Of a stretch of 38,049 nt of DNA, positions 1-7,199 are shown piece by piece. This DNA comes from Sphingobacteriales bacterium (GTDB lineage Bacteria; Bacteroidota; Bacteroidia; Chitinophagales; JADIYW01): positions 1-38,049 of the forward strand of contig CANHGL010000017.1 in assembly GCA_947460245.1 (NCBI GenBank), written 5' to 3'. The translations under genes and the position numbers were made by a program. The first letter of the stretch is position 1, and each line of letters begins with the position of its first letter. Below the pieces are notes generated by a model. It was not told where the DNA came from, ran no database searches, and worked only from the letters and a program-made list of their open reading frames with translations.

Positions 1-1760
1 AGTCTACAGAAGTGATAAAAAACATTTTTATCTCATCAAAGAGATATGATTTGCTTGAATTATTTTCTAGTTTATTGGATATATCTGACTATTTATCTGA
101 CACTATTTATAATGAATTAAAAATAATAAAAGATAAATACAGATATCTAAACTTCATATCAACTGCATCTAATTCAGAAATAAAAAAGTTTGATTCTCTA
201 TTTGTAAATCAGCTCAATAAATACATTAATAACCCGAATAGGGATACAGTACAACAACAAAACCGATTCTATTTTAACTCAGATATAGCAAAAAATATTC
301 TTATTGATATATATAATAGAGCCTTCATAGATGACTCCTTGCTAGTTAAATATTTAGTTTTTCAGGATTTGCAATATAAGATAACAGAAAGGATGAGCGA
401 AGACCATATGGTTTACAATCAAGGAGCTGATAGTTCACTACAAGCTATTAATAAATATGAAAATGATTACTTCTGTATCAATAATTCAGAATTTCTTCTT
501 GACAGAGATAATAATAATACTCTATATTATAAGTTTTTTAAGGATCTCGATGACTTTAACAGGGGTTATATTTTTTTAGACTCAAGTATTAATGGTATTT
601 GGTATTTCATAGCCGAAGATTATCGAATTAATAATAGCAATAATATCAAATGGCCTGATTTTGATAGTACAAAATTAGACCTATATGTTATACATGCTGA
701 CTCAAGAAATATAATTATTAGAAAGCTAATTTCTCTAGACTCGTTAAATAAAATAATTAATCTCAATAATCCAAAGTCTAATCAATTCTTTAGTTCAATT
801 TATTTTAATGAGATAAATAATAATTCAAAAATATTATACGATATCCTTATTAAGCCAATAGAAGCAGTTATAGACTCTCAGAAAAATTATAAACTAATTC
901 TTCCAACAAACCTAATTACCCTTCCCCTTGACTATATAATCGCAAAAGAAAGAAATTTTCTGCCCCATTTTTCAGAATTCTCTGACATAACTAGTGTCTT
1001 ATTTAAAAAAGACACCCTGTTATATGATGAATATGACTCGACAGTAGTCTTCTCTGAATTGATTTACAATAATACCTATTGTAATATCAATAAAGCTTAT
1101 TCTCCAGCTTTTCGAAGCGGAATTCTTGACCTAAAATATTCTAGAATAGAAAAAGAAGGGATTAACAAAAGTACACCTATAATAAGTTTTACAGGACTGA
1201 ATGCAACAAAAGAGAACTTTCTTAAGGCACTTTTAGACAAGAGCAAATCTAATATACACATTATTACTCATGGCACATATATTCCCTTTATGTCTTCTGC
1301 TTATAGTGACAGCTCTATAGATGAAAATACAGATCGTAGCAATAGCTATACGCCAGAAATTCCGGCAGAAAGGCAGTTGCTGCTTTTTTCATCTGATTCA
1401 TCAAGATTGCTCTCACAGAATAATTTACTAACATCTTACGAAATAAAATATTTAGACAACCTATCTCATATAAAACTCGTTTTTTTGTATGCTTGCGAAA
1501 CAGGCTTAATCGATGACAACCGAACAAATGTGAGCGGATACTCAGGTTTTGTGAAGGAGCTTTTAGATAGAGGCGTTAAGTCAGTTATTGCTACTCGTTG
1601 GAAAATTCAAGACAAATCTGCAGCTGATTTTGCATCGTTATTTTATAAAAACCTGAAGGATCTTGGTGAGTATTCAGAGGCCTTTTATCAAACCAAGTTA
1701 CATTATTTCAAGACCAAACAAAATCCCTTTATTTGGACCTCTTACGTATTTGTTCAATAG
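1..1760 (+). CDS. CHAT-domain (caspase-like peptidase) protein, 5'-truncated by window edge
   Basis: The reading frame is open to the first base of the window. The first possible start, a GTG at 12, is probably internal, so the real N-terminus lies outside. The C-terminal third matches the CHAT fold of clan CD cysteine peptidases: a His-Gly pair after a beta strand (IIITHG-like, H420-G421 counted from the GTG) and a Cys at the end of a hydrophobic strand (FLYACETG, C495), followed by a GFVKELLDRGVKSVIATRW segment typical of the family. The first 380 residues are Asn/Ile/Lys-rich and I do not recognise them; family members often carry TPR repeats upstream. CHAT proteins act as proteases in bacterial immunity or signalling systems, but no partner gene is visible. 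Base composition is clearly more AT-rich than the neighbours. It converges on tRNA-Phe, whose 3' end faces it. The domain call is firm; the role is unknown. Confidence 0.8.
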   Translation, partial: STEVIKNIFISSKRYDLLELFSSLLDISDYLSDTIYNELKIIKDKYRYLNFISTASNSEIKKFDSLFVNQLNKYINNPNRDTVQQQNRFYFNSDIAKNILIDIYNRAFIDDSLLVKYLVFQDLQYKITERMSEDHMVYNQGADSSLQAINKYENDYFCINNSEFLLDRDNNNTLYYKFFKDLDDFNRGYIFLDSSINGIWYFIAEDYRINNSNNIKWPDFDSTKLDLYVIHADSRNIIIRKLISLDSLNKIINLNNPKSNQFFSSIYFNEINNNSKILYDILIKPIEAVIDSQKNYKLILPTNLITLPLDYIIAKERNFLPHFSEFSDITSVLFKKDTLLYDEYDSTVVFSELIYNNTYCNINKAYSPAFRSGILDLKYSRIEKEGINKSTPIISFTGLNATKENFLKALLDKSKSNIHIITHGTYIPFMSSAYSDSSIDENTDRSNSYTPEIPAERQLLLFSSDSSRLLSQNNLLTSYEIKYLDNLSHIKLVFLYACETGLIDDNRTNVSGYSGFVKELLDRGVKSVIATRWKIQDKSAADFASLFYKNLKDLGEYSEAFYQTKLHYFKTKQNPFIWTSYVFVQ

Positions 1761-1819
1761 AATATCCCCACATTATCAAATTATCTTCCCTTAAGGACGT
1801 AAAAACCCCAGTAAATATT

Positions 1820-1843
1820 AAAAAACCCCAGTAAATACTGGGG
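1820..1843 (-). terminator. Rho-independent terminator of tRNA-Phe with duplicated 3' arm
   Basis: On the minus strand, directly after the tRNA, a hairpin with a CCCCAGTA/TACTGGGG stem (1826-1843) is followed by six T. A second copy of the 3' arm plus T-run (the + strand AAAAACCCCAGTAAAT block) lies 20 bases further on, at 1801-1816. The segment therefore appears to be a tandem duplication of half the terminator. It may also stop the convergent CHAT transcript. Confidence 0.75.
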
Positions 1844-1856
1844 TTCTGGTCGATTG

Positions 1857-1932
1857 TGGTGGTGTGGGGCGGGATCGAACCGCCGACACAAGGATTTTCA
1901 GTCCTTTGCTCTACCGACTGAGCTACCGCACC
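1857..1932 (-). tRNA. tRNA-Phe (GAA)
   Basis: The reverse strand folds into a complete cloverleaf with encoded CCA: acceptor GGTGCGG/CCACACC, D stem GCTC/GAGC, anticodon stem AAGGA/TCCTT with loop CTGAAAA (anticodon GAA), variable GTGTC, and T stem GGCGG/CCGCC with loop TTCGATC. The discriminator base is A. The acceptor stem contains one C5-A68 mismatch, where bacterial tRNA-Phe of this type normally has C-G. A Bacteroidota-type promoter lies about 90 bases upstream and a terminator follows immediately. The gene is the boundary between the AT-rich CHAT gene and ordinary-looking chromosome. Confidence 0.95.
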
Positions 1933-2237
1933 ATTCTTTTTTCAGTCTTTTACTCGGACTTTACCCCGATCTCTTTCGGGGGACTGACCTACAGCAACAA
2001 ATCGTTTTAATACAAACGGTCGGCAAAGATAGTGTTTTTTCTATTTTATGCAAAATAATTAGTGCTACTAACCCTATAATCCTCTCTTAAACCGGAAATA
2101 CTACTCATTTAGCGGATAATCCCTTCTATTTACTGGCCTATGATGCCAACTCAATCTCTGCATTAATATCGAAGGCAAAAGAAGCGATGATAAATATGGG
2201 AGCGACGCGCGCAGAAAATTGCCTCCACCTTACTCCT
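1933..2237. other. Gene-free interval upstream of tRNA-Phe
   Basis: This stretch holds the tRNA-Phe leader and promoter (2024-2054, minus strand). The leader contains a hairpin with a CCCCGA/TCGGGG stem at about 1963-1981. From 2055 to 2237 I see no recognisable gene. A plus-strand frame from 2112 stays open for about 65 codons but has no start codon, runs antisense into the OsmC gene and resembles nothing I know. Confidence 0.5.
2024..2054 (-). promoter_or_regulatory. Bacteroidota-type promoter for tRNA-Phe
   Basis: On the minus strand, TTTG (2051-2054) is followed after 19 bases by TATCTTTG (2024-2031). This is a full match to the Bacteroidota -33/-7 consensus (TTTG, then TAnnTTTG). It implies a start near 2018-2020 and an 85-base leader before the mature tRNA. 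Confidence 0.75.
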
Positions 2238-2651
2238 CTAGTTTACGATTTCAAAACTATGCGTGATGATAGCGGTCTTGTTCAGCATATGTGTAACGCT
2301 ACAATATTTTTCCATCGATAAGTCTATCGCTTTTTGCACATTGGCTTCCTTTAATGGGCCTTCAAATATATAATGTACATGAATTTTTGTAAATACCATA
2401 GGATGTTCTGCTGCGCGTTCTGCATCTACGGTTACCTTATAGCTCTTCACCTCTTCTCGCATTTTCTGTAGCATCGACAATACATCCATGCTGGTGCATC
2501 CGCCAAGTCCCATCAATATCAATTGCATGGGCCGCGCACCTAACTCCTCTCCGCCAATATCCGGAGAGCCATCCATATCCACAATGATACCTGTTTCATT
2601 TTTTGCCTGCAAGTGAACGGCTTGGTTCACTCTTTCTATTTCTATTTTCAT
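2238..2651 (-). CDS. OsmC/Ohr-family protein
   Basis: This 137-residue protein has the length and layout of small OsmC-family members. The two redox cysteines of the family are present: C52 in a GLGGCTSMDVL segment at the start of the central helix, and C117 in KYCSVTHML. In OsmC and Ohr these cysteines reduce organic hydroperoxides; the YhfA-like subgroup with this motif style has a less certain substrate. The N-terminal part (GARPMQLILMGLGGC) is typical of the fold. The protein should be cytoplasmic and homodimeric. It follows the DUF3089 gene on the same strand, but the 66-base gap and a TACCTTTA element just before its ATG suggest its own promoter. Family is certain; exact substrate is not. 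Confidence 0.9.
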   Translation of the reverse strand: MKIEIERVNQAVHLQAKNETGIIVDMDGSPDIGGEELGARPMQLILMGLGGCTSMDVLSMLQKMREEVKSYKVTVDAERAAEHPMVFTKIHVHYIFEGPLKEANVQKAIDLSMEKYCSVTHMLNKTAIITHSFEIVN

Positions 2652-2717
2652 ACCTATAAAGGTATCAGTTAGGGGGAATAGTTTGACGTAGTAAATATTT
2701 TTTTAGTGTTAAAGAAA

Positions 2718-3698
2718 CTACTGCTGTGTTGACTTACGTGTTTCCATAAATGTTTTAACGCGCAAGGCTACATTCTCCCGAATATTAGCATAAAACAAGG
2801 CATAATCAAAGAGGTGATAATTTTTATATGCCATCGGGATAAATCCGGATGCCGAGGGTTTCTGGATCTCCAGCACGCCATTGCCACACCTAGCGCCACA
2901 CAGATTTTTTTTAATCCCCTGCCATTGTTTGCTTATTGCTCCCAAATGATATTCCGCAGCTACAAATGTTTTTTCTGTTGTCCAGCTCAATGGATTTACT
3001 ACTACTGCATTCGTATATTCTGTAAGAAAAGAAATAGGTGCATCCATCCCAAAAGTACAATAGCTGATATACCCTCCAAATGTATCTGGGTGGTTAGAAA
3101 CTTGTAAAAACTGAAATTGATTTTCTTGGGTAGGATAACCGATGATATAAGCCTCCACTAATTTTTGCTGTAGCGAAGTGCCATCAAAAAATTCTCTGAG
3201 TAAGCGTTGTGCATGCATACTTCCCTGGCTATGACCGGCTATAATAATGGGCCTGCCATGGTTAAAATGCTCCAGATAATATTGAAAGGCTGCTTTAATA
3301 TCCTGATAGGCTAAATCAAAGGCTTGTTGTGATTTTTCTGTATGACGGGTGAAAAAATTATGGAGTACTGCCTGCCGGTAGCGGGGTGCGTAGACCTTAC
3401 AACTACCATTAAAAACACTAGCCTGATATTTTATCGGGAACTCGTCTGTACGCCTGTTCAAAGCTTTGTCGTTCAGCGAAGCATTGCCGGAATAACCACT
3501 CAGCGCTGTTGTAGGATGGATATAGAATACATCGACTGACGCACTATCCTGTTTGTCGCTCCATCCGGATTGTACAGGAATCCAGTCTGCATTATCCGCT
3601 CTATCAGGTAGTGCCGCCCAGTTGGGCAGTTGGGCATAATCCACTGCCTTAACGCTGCTAAAGGCCAAGAACAGATAAACCAGGAAGAGCTGTCGCAT
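2718..3698 (-). CDS. DUF3089-family alpha/beta hydrolase, secreted
   Basis: This 326-residue protein has an N-terminal signal peptide (hydrophobic run of residues 4-16, likely cleavage after VKA near residue 19), so it is predicted to be exported. The body matches DUF3089: a DVFYIHPTTA strand near residue 56, a YAPRYRQA motif, and the nucleophile elbow GHSQGS around residue 155, which supplies the catalytic serine of an alpha/beta hydrolase. The C-terminal CGARCGNG stretch has two cysteines that may form a disulfide outside the cytoplasm. The substrate of the family is not established. An element TAGCTTTA sits just before the ATG and could be the -7 promoter box. It is transcribed away from thiL. 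Confidence 0.85.
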   Translation of the reverse strand: MRQLFLVYLFLAFSSVKAVDYAQLPNWAALPDRADNADWIPVQSGWSDKQDSASVDVFYIHPTTALSGYSGNASLNDKALNRRTDEFPIKYQASVFNGSCKVYAPRYRQAVLHNFFTRHTEKSQQAFDLAYQDIKAAFQYYLEHFNHGRPIIIAGHSQGSMHAQRLLREFFDGTSLQQKLVEAYIIGYPTQENQFQFLQVSNHPDTFGGYISYCTFGMDAPISFLTEYTNAVVVNPLSWTTEKTFVAAEYHLGAISKQWQGIKKNLCGARCGNGVLEIQKPSASGFIPMAYKNYHLFDYALFYANIRENVALRVKTFMETRKSTQQ

Positions 3699-3744
3699 AA
3701 TATGTAAAGCTAAAAATTACTGTGCACTATATCATTAGTTTTTT

Positions 3745-3776
3745 TCTGCAGGAATAGAGGGACTATCGTATCTTTG
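3745..3776 (+). promoter_or_regulatory. Promoter of thiL, probably giving a leaderless mRNA
   Basis: TATCTTTG (3769-3776) is a perfect Bacteroidota -7 box. TCTG (3745-3748), 20 bases upstream, is a one-mismatch -33 box. The start codon of thiL is at 3781, four bases after the box, so transcription should begin at or next to the ATG. Confidence 0.6.
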
Positions 3777-3780
3777 CGGC

Positions 3781-4818
3781 ATGGCAACTATAAAACGTAC
3801 AGAAATTTCTTCTCTTGGAGAGTTTGGATTGATAGACCGATTGACGCAAGGATTATCCTTGCAAAATGCATCCTCCATGCTAGGGCCAGGCGATGATGCC
3901 GCCATCCTGCAACCTGCAAACACACAAGTGGTAACGACAGATATACTGGTAGAAGGCATCCATTTCGATTTAGTATATACTCCGCTAAAGCATCTGGGCT
4001 ACAAAAGTGTCATTGTGAACCTTTCGGATGTATATGCGATGAATGCAATACCTAAACAGATACTTGTCTCTATTGCTATTTCGAATCGCTTCTCCGTGGA
4101 AGCAGTAGATGAAATCTATGATGGCATAAAACTAGCCTGCGAAAAATATCAGGTGGATTTAGTGGGTGGGGATACTACTGCCTCTCCTAAAGGACTTATT
4201 ATTAATGTAGTGGCCATCGGCGAACAACACAAAGATCATATAGTGCGCAGAAGCACAGCGAATGAAGGAGATATCCTTTGCGTTTCAGGAGATTTAGGCG
4301 GCGCCTATATGGGCTTACAAATGCTTCAAAGAGAGAAACAGGTATTTCTGAATGCACCAGAGGCCAACGTCGAACTAGAGGGCAATGATTATATAGTAGG
4401 TAGACAATTAAAGCCGGAAGCGAGAAAAGATATTATCGAATTCTTTGAAGCCGAAAATATTATTCCGACGTCTATGATAGATATCTCCGATGGACTAAGT
4501 TCTGAGATTCTACATCTCTGTAAGCAATCCAATATGGGCTGTCAGCTTAATGAAGCAGGCGTTCCTATTGCCAATGAAACTTATAATAAAGCATTGGAGT
4601 TCGGTATCGATCCTATCAACTGTGCATTGAGCGGAGGGGAAGATTATGAATTGTTATTTACTATCGATAAGAAAGATGCAGACAAAATAAATCATCATCC
4701 TGATATTTCCGTGATTGGAGAAATGCTGGATGCTAACCTCGGTGTGAAATTATATACTAAGGGTGGCAACTATCATGACATTATTTCGCTGGGATGGGAC
4801 GGCCTGAAAGATGAATAA
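3781..4818 (+). CDS. thiL: Thiamine-monophosphate kinase ThiL
   Basis: ThiL phosphorylates thiamine monophosphate to thiamine diphosphate, the last step of cofactor synthesis, in the cytoplasm. The 345-residue product has the family motifs in order: GPGDDAA (residues 35-41), DVYAMNA, VGGDTTAS, a second ISDGLSSE motif and SGGEDYELLF near residue 285. The aspartates bind Mg-ATP. Length is normal (about 320-350). The ATG at 3781 is preceded by a -7 promoter element at 3769-3776, leaving practically no leader. The next gene on the same strand encodes a TspO-like protein 55 bases downstream. TPP-dependent transketolase is encoded elsewhere in the window but not in this operon. Identification is secure. 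Confidence 0.95.
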   Translation: MATIKRTEISSLGEFGLIDRLTQGLSLQNASSMLGPGDDAAILQPANTQVVTTDILVEGIHFDLVYTPLKHLGYKSVIVNLSDVYAMNAIPKQILVSIAISNRFSVEAVDEIYDGIKLACEKYQVDLVGGDTTASPKGLIINVVAIGEQHKDHIVRRSTANEGDILCVSGDLGGAYMGLQMLQREKQVFLNAPEANVELEGNDYIVGRQLKPEARKDIIEFFEAENIIPTSMIDISDGLSSEILHLCKQSNMGCQLNEAGVPIANETYNKALEFGIDPINCALSGGEDYELLFTIDKKDADKINHHPDISVIGEMLDANLGVKLYTKGGNYHDIISLGWDGLKDE

Positions 4819-4873
4819 CAAAAACGTACTCCATAAACTGTAAATCTATAACTTCACTTATATACTCTATTAT

Positions 4874-5344
4874 ATGCGTACTTTTCTAAAACTATTCATC
4901 AGCGTTGTAGTATGTTTAGCGGTAGGCGGTGTATCCGGTTATTTCACTGCTTCTGCAATTCCAACGTGGTATGTAACACTGAATAAACCCTCTTTTAATC
5001 CTCCCAATTATTTATTTGCTCCTGTATGGACAACACTCTATATCATGATGGGTATCGCCTTTGGTTTGGTATGGAAAAGTAATGCCACTCAGTATGTAAA
5101 AAATAAAGCCATGTTGTTTTTTATCATACAACTGGTGCTCAATTTTTTCTGGTCGATTATTTTCTTTGGGTGGCACCAAACTGGCTTAGCGCTCGTAGAG
5201 ATTATCCTGATGTGGATTTTCATCTTATTATCCATTATATCGTTCAAGCCTATTACAAAAGTGGGCGCAGGATTGTTGATTCCTTATCTGGCTTGGGTAA
5301 GCTTTGCTACGCTACTCAACTTCAGCATCTGGAGGTTGAATTAA
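4874..5344 (+). CDS. TspO/MBR family membrane protein
   Basis: The 156-residue protein contains five predicted membrane helices (about residues 5-27, 48-66, 78-98, 104-122 and 130-150) and TspO signature segments: PTWYVTLNKPSFNPPNYLFAP (residues 30-50), the WTTLYIMMG helix and NFFWSIIFF. TspO proteins bind porphyrins and cholesterol-like ligands and influence tetrapyrrole or stress physiology in bacteria. No haem or carotenoid genes are adjacent. Its stop codon overlaps the stop codon of the convergent guanine deaminase gene. Family call is firm; ligand unknown. Confidence 0.9.
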   Translation: MRTFLKLFISVVVCLAVGGVSGYFTASAIPTWYVTLNKPSFNPPNYLFAPVWTTLYIMMGIAFGLVWKSNATQYVKNKAMLFFIIQLVLNFFWSIIFFGWHQTGLALVEIILMWIFILLSIISFKPITKVGAGLLIPYLAWVSFATLLNFSIWRLN

Positions 5345-5811
5345 TATTCTATCTTATCTGTTTTGTTTTTCCACTCCCGAAAAGCCAATATGGCCTCTTC
5401 TCTTCCCAAAGGAATCATCGGTATTTTTCTTTCTTCAGGCTGCACCGCAATTTCTTCATAAATCATCGAGTCGTCGAAGCCTATCGCCGCGGCATCTACT
5501 CTTGTGTTAGCATAGTATATTTTGGATGGCCTCGCCCAATACAGCGCCCCTAAACACATAGGACATGGCTCACAAGAAGTATATACTTCACAGCCATCTA
5601 ACTGAAAACTATTCAAATGCTGACAGGCATTTCTAATGGCTACCACTTCTGCATGTGCAGTAGGGTCGTTGCTGGATGTAACTTGATTATGTCCTTCACC
5701 TATAATTTTTCCATCTTTCACAATCACACACCCAAATGGCCCACCTTTGCCGGAGGCCACAGAAAGATTGGATAACTCGATAGCACGTTGCATGAATTCT
5801 ATTGAACGCAT
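5341..5811 (-). CDS. guaD: Guanine deaminase (cytidine-deaminase superfamily)
   Basis: GuaD deaminates guanine to xanthine in purine salvage or nitrogen recovery. The 156 residues have the length of Bacillus GuaD and the same conserved blocks: GGPFGCVIVKDG (23-34), NDPTAHAEV (48-56) with zinc ligand H53 and proton shuttle E55, and SCEPCPMCLGALYWARP (79-95) with zinc ligands C83 and C86. A GFDDSMIYEEI block near residue 113 and a C-terminal WKNKTDKIEY tail also resemble GuaD rather than TadA. The gene lies upstream-to-downstream of metF on the same strand with a 57-base gap and may share its transcript. A nucleoside deaminase with another substrate is the alternative. Confidence 0.85.
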   Translation of the reverse strand: MRSIEFMQRAIELSNLSVASGKGGPFGCVIVKDGKIIGEGHNQVTSSNDPTAHAEVVAIRNACQHLNSFQLDGCEVYTSCEPCPMCLGALYWARPSKIYYANTRVDAAAIGFDDSMIYEEIAVQPEERKIPMIPLGREEAILAFREWKNKTDKIEY

Positions 5812-5868
5812 AGGAAATTAGATTTTAGTTTTTAAAAAATTGAATGATTACTCGTTAAGGCGATAGTA

Positions 5869-6825
5869 TTAAACCAGCTCCTTACATATTGCAGCCGTGG
5901 TCTTGGCGTCTCCCATGGTATAATAGTGAAGACAAGGAACTCCAAACTGTACAAGCTCCTTGCTCTGTTGTATGCACCATTCTATCCCTACTTGTTTAGC
6001 AGCTGCATCATCCGCGCAAGTCCTAACAGACTTCACCAAATCTTCAGGTAAGTCTATATAAAACGAAGAAGGGATGGAATTCAGTTGCGACACACGGGTG
6101 ATAGGTTTTAAACCTGGTATGATGGGTACATTAATGCCTATACGTCTGCAGTCTTTCACGAAATCAAAATATGCTGCATTATTAAAGAACATCTGTGTAA
6201 CGATGTAGTCCCCGCCTGCATCTATTTTCTTTTTAAGACACAATAAATCCTCTTCGTAGTTTGCTGCTTCAAAATGTTTTTCAGGATAACCTGCAACGCC
6301 TATATTAAAGTCTGTCTTTACCGGATTGATTAAATCCTGATCAAGATATTCACCTTTGTTCATGCGGGCAATCTGCTCTACCAGCTCTAATGCATAAGCA
6401 TGTCCATCTAGTTCCGGTACAAATTTCTTTTCCATTTTTCTGGCATCCCCGCGCAATGCAAGAATATTCTGAACTCCTAAGAATCCAAGATCTATCAGTG
6501 CATTCTCCGTTTCTTCCCTGGAGAATCCTCCACATAGAATATGAGGTACGGCTTCAATATTATATCTGTACTTTATAGCTGCACAAATACCTACGGTACC
6601 CGGTCGTTTACGGACGGCTATTTTCTCAAAATAACCTCCCGGAGCTTGCTTATATTCAAATTCCTCCCGGTGATAGGTAACGTCTACAAAGGGCGGCTTG
6701 AACTCCATCAAAGGGTCAAGTATCTTCGTAATAGAATCTATACTCCTGCCTTTTAGTGGCGGTAAGATTTCAAACGAAACAAGTGTTTTGTCTTGGTGCT
6801 GTGCAAGTATATCGGTTACTTTCAT
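5869..6825 (-). CDS. metF: 5,10-methylenetetrahydrofolate reductase
   Basis: MetF reduces 5,10-methylene-THF to 5-methyl-THF with FAD and NAD(P)H, the methyl donor for methionine synthase. The 318-residue TIM-barrel protein has SFEILPP with the catalytic Glu (E19), the DVTYHRE strand, LGVQNILALRGD (about residues 115-126), a YPEKH motif and VTQMFFNN (about 210), all typical of the family. Length matches bacterial MetF (about 300-320). It is divergent from the riboswitch-controlled methionine synthase genes that use its product. A TATTTTTG box on the minus strand (6840-6847) just before the ATG could be its promoter, though no good -33 box is present. The riboswitch is on the other strand, so MetF itself is not under it. 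Confidence 0.95.
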   Translation of the reverse strand: MKVTDILAQHQDKTLVSFEILPPLKGRSIDSITKILDPLMEFKPPFVDVTYHREEFEYKQAPGGYFEKIAVRKRPGTVGICAAIKYRYNIEAVPHILCGGFSREETENALIDLGFLGVQNILALRGDARKMEKKFVPELDGHAYALELVEQIARMNKGEYLDQDLINPVKTDFNIGVAGYPEKHFEAANYEEDLLCLKKKIDAGGDYIVTQMFFNNAAYFDFVKDCRRIGINVPIIPGLKPITRVSQLNSIPSSFYIDLPEDLVKSVRTCADDAAAKQVGIEWCIQQSKELVQFGVPCLHYYTMGDAKTTAAICKELV

Positions 6826-6922
6826 TTTTCTTTGGGCAACAAAAATAGTAAATACTAAAGTAAAATCATAAGATTAACAGTAAGCATAATACGTATGGTA
6901 TACCTGAATACTTTATGTAACT

Positions 6923-6954
6923 ATTGTTTAATTAGAGACCAAAGCCTATCTTTG
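6923..6954 (+). promoter_or_regulatory. Promoter of the S-box/metH transcript
   Basis: ATTG (6923-6926, one mismatch to TTTG) is followed after 20 bases by TATCTTTG (6947-6954), a perfect -7 box. The predicted start near 6960 lies about 25 bases before the first riboswitch helix, in the same orientation as metH. Confidence 0.65.
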
Positions 6955-6985
6955 AGCTTTAATTATTTTTGTTCTTTACATACCA

Positions 6986-7116
6986 ACTTATTGCGAAAGA
7001 CGGAGGGAATAGGCCCGTTGATGTCTTGGCAACCAGCAAATAATAAGCGTTTAATGCTCCCATTTGCTACGGTGCCAAATCCTACTTTGTAATTCACTTT
7101 ACAAAGAATGATAAGT
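6986..7116 (+). promoter_or_regulatory. SAM-I (S-box) riboswitch
   Basis: The conserved S-box core is present in order: GGAGGGA (7002-7008), GGCCCG (7012-7017), GATG (7020-7023), GGCAACC (7028-7034) and GGTGCCAAATCC (7071-7082). The P1 helix closes between ACTTAT (6986-6991) and ATAAGT (7111-7116). P3 is formed by AGCAAAT/ATTTGCT and P4 by CTTTGTAA/TTACAAAG (7085-7106). SAM binding should reduce expression of the downstream methionine synthase genes. About 80 bases separate P1 from the ATG at 7200. I see no clean terminator hairpin with a T-run there, so control may act on translation or on an alternative fold. Confidence 0.93.
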
Positions 7117-7199
7117 AAGTCTTCCATATCAGCTTTCCTTATCCCCTTCGTAATACTGTCATCAGGTAAATAGAGAACATACCTTTTAATCTATTATTT

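Noticed and set aside
1854-2090. Open frame of 78 codons on the plus strand over the tRNA region
   Set aside because: It is the translated complement of tRNA-Phe and its leader; the residues correspond to tRNA stems, a well-known spurious ORF type.
2112-2320. Plus-strand frame with protein-like composition (YLLAYDANSISALISKAKEA)
   Set aside because: It has no start codon, an in-frame stop shortly upstream, and its second half is antisense to the OsmC gene. I recognise no family, so a gene remnant cannot be supported.
6895-7092. 65-codon ORF upstream of metH
   Set aside because: It overlaps the promoter and the SAM-I riboswitch, whose conserved bases explain the sequence fully.
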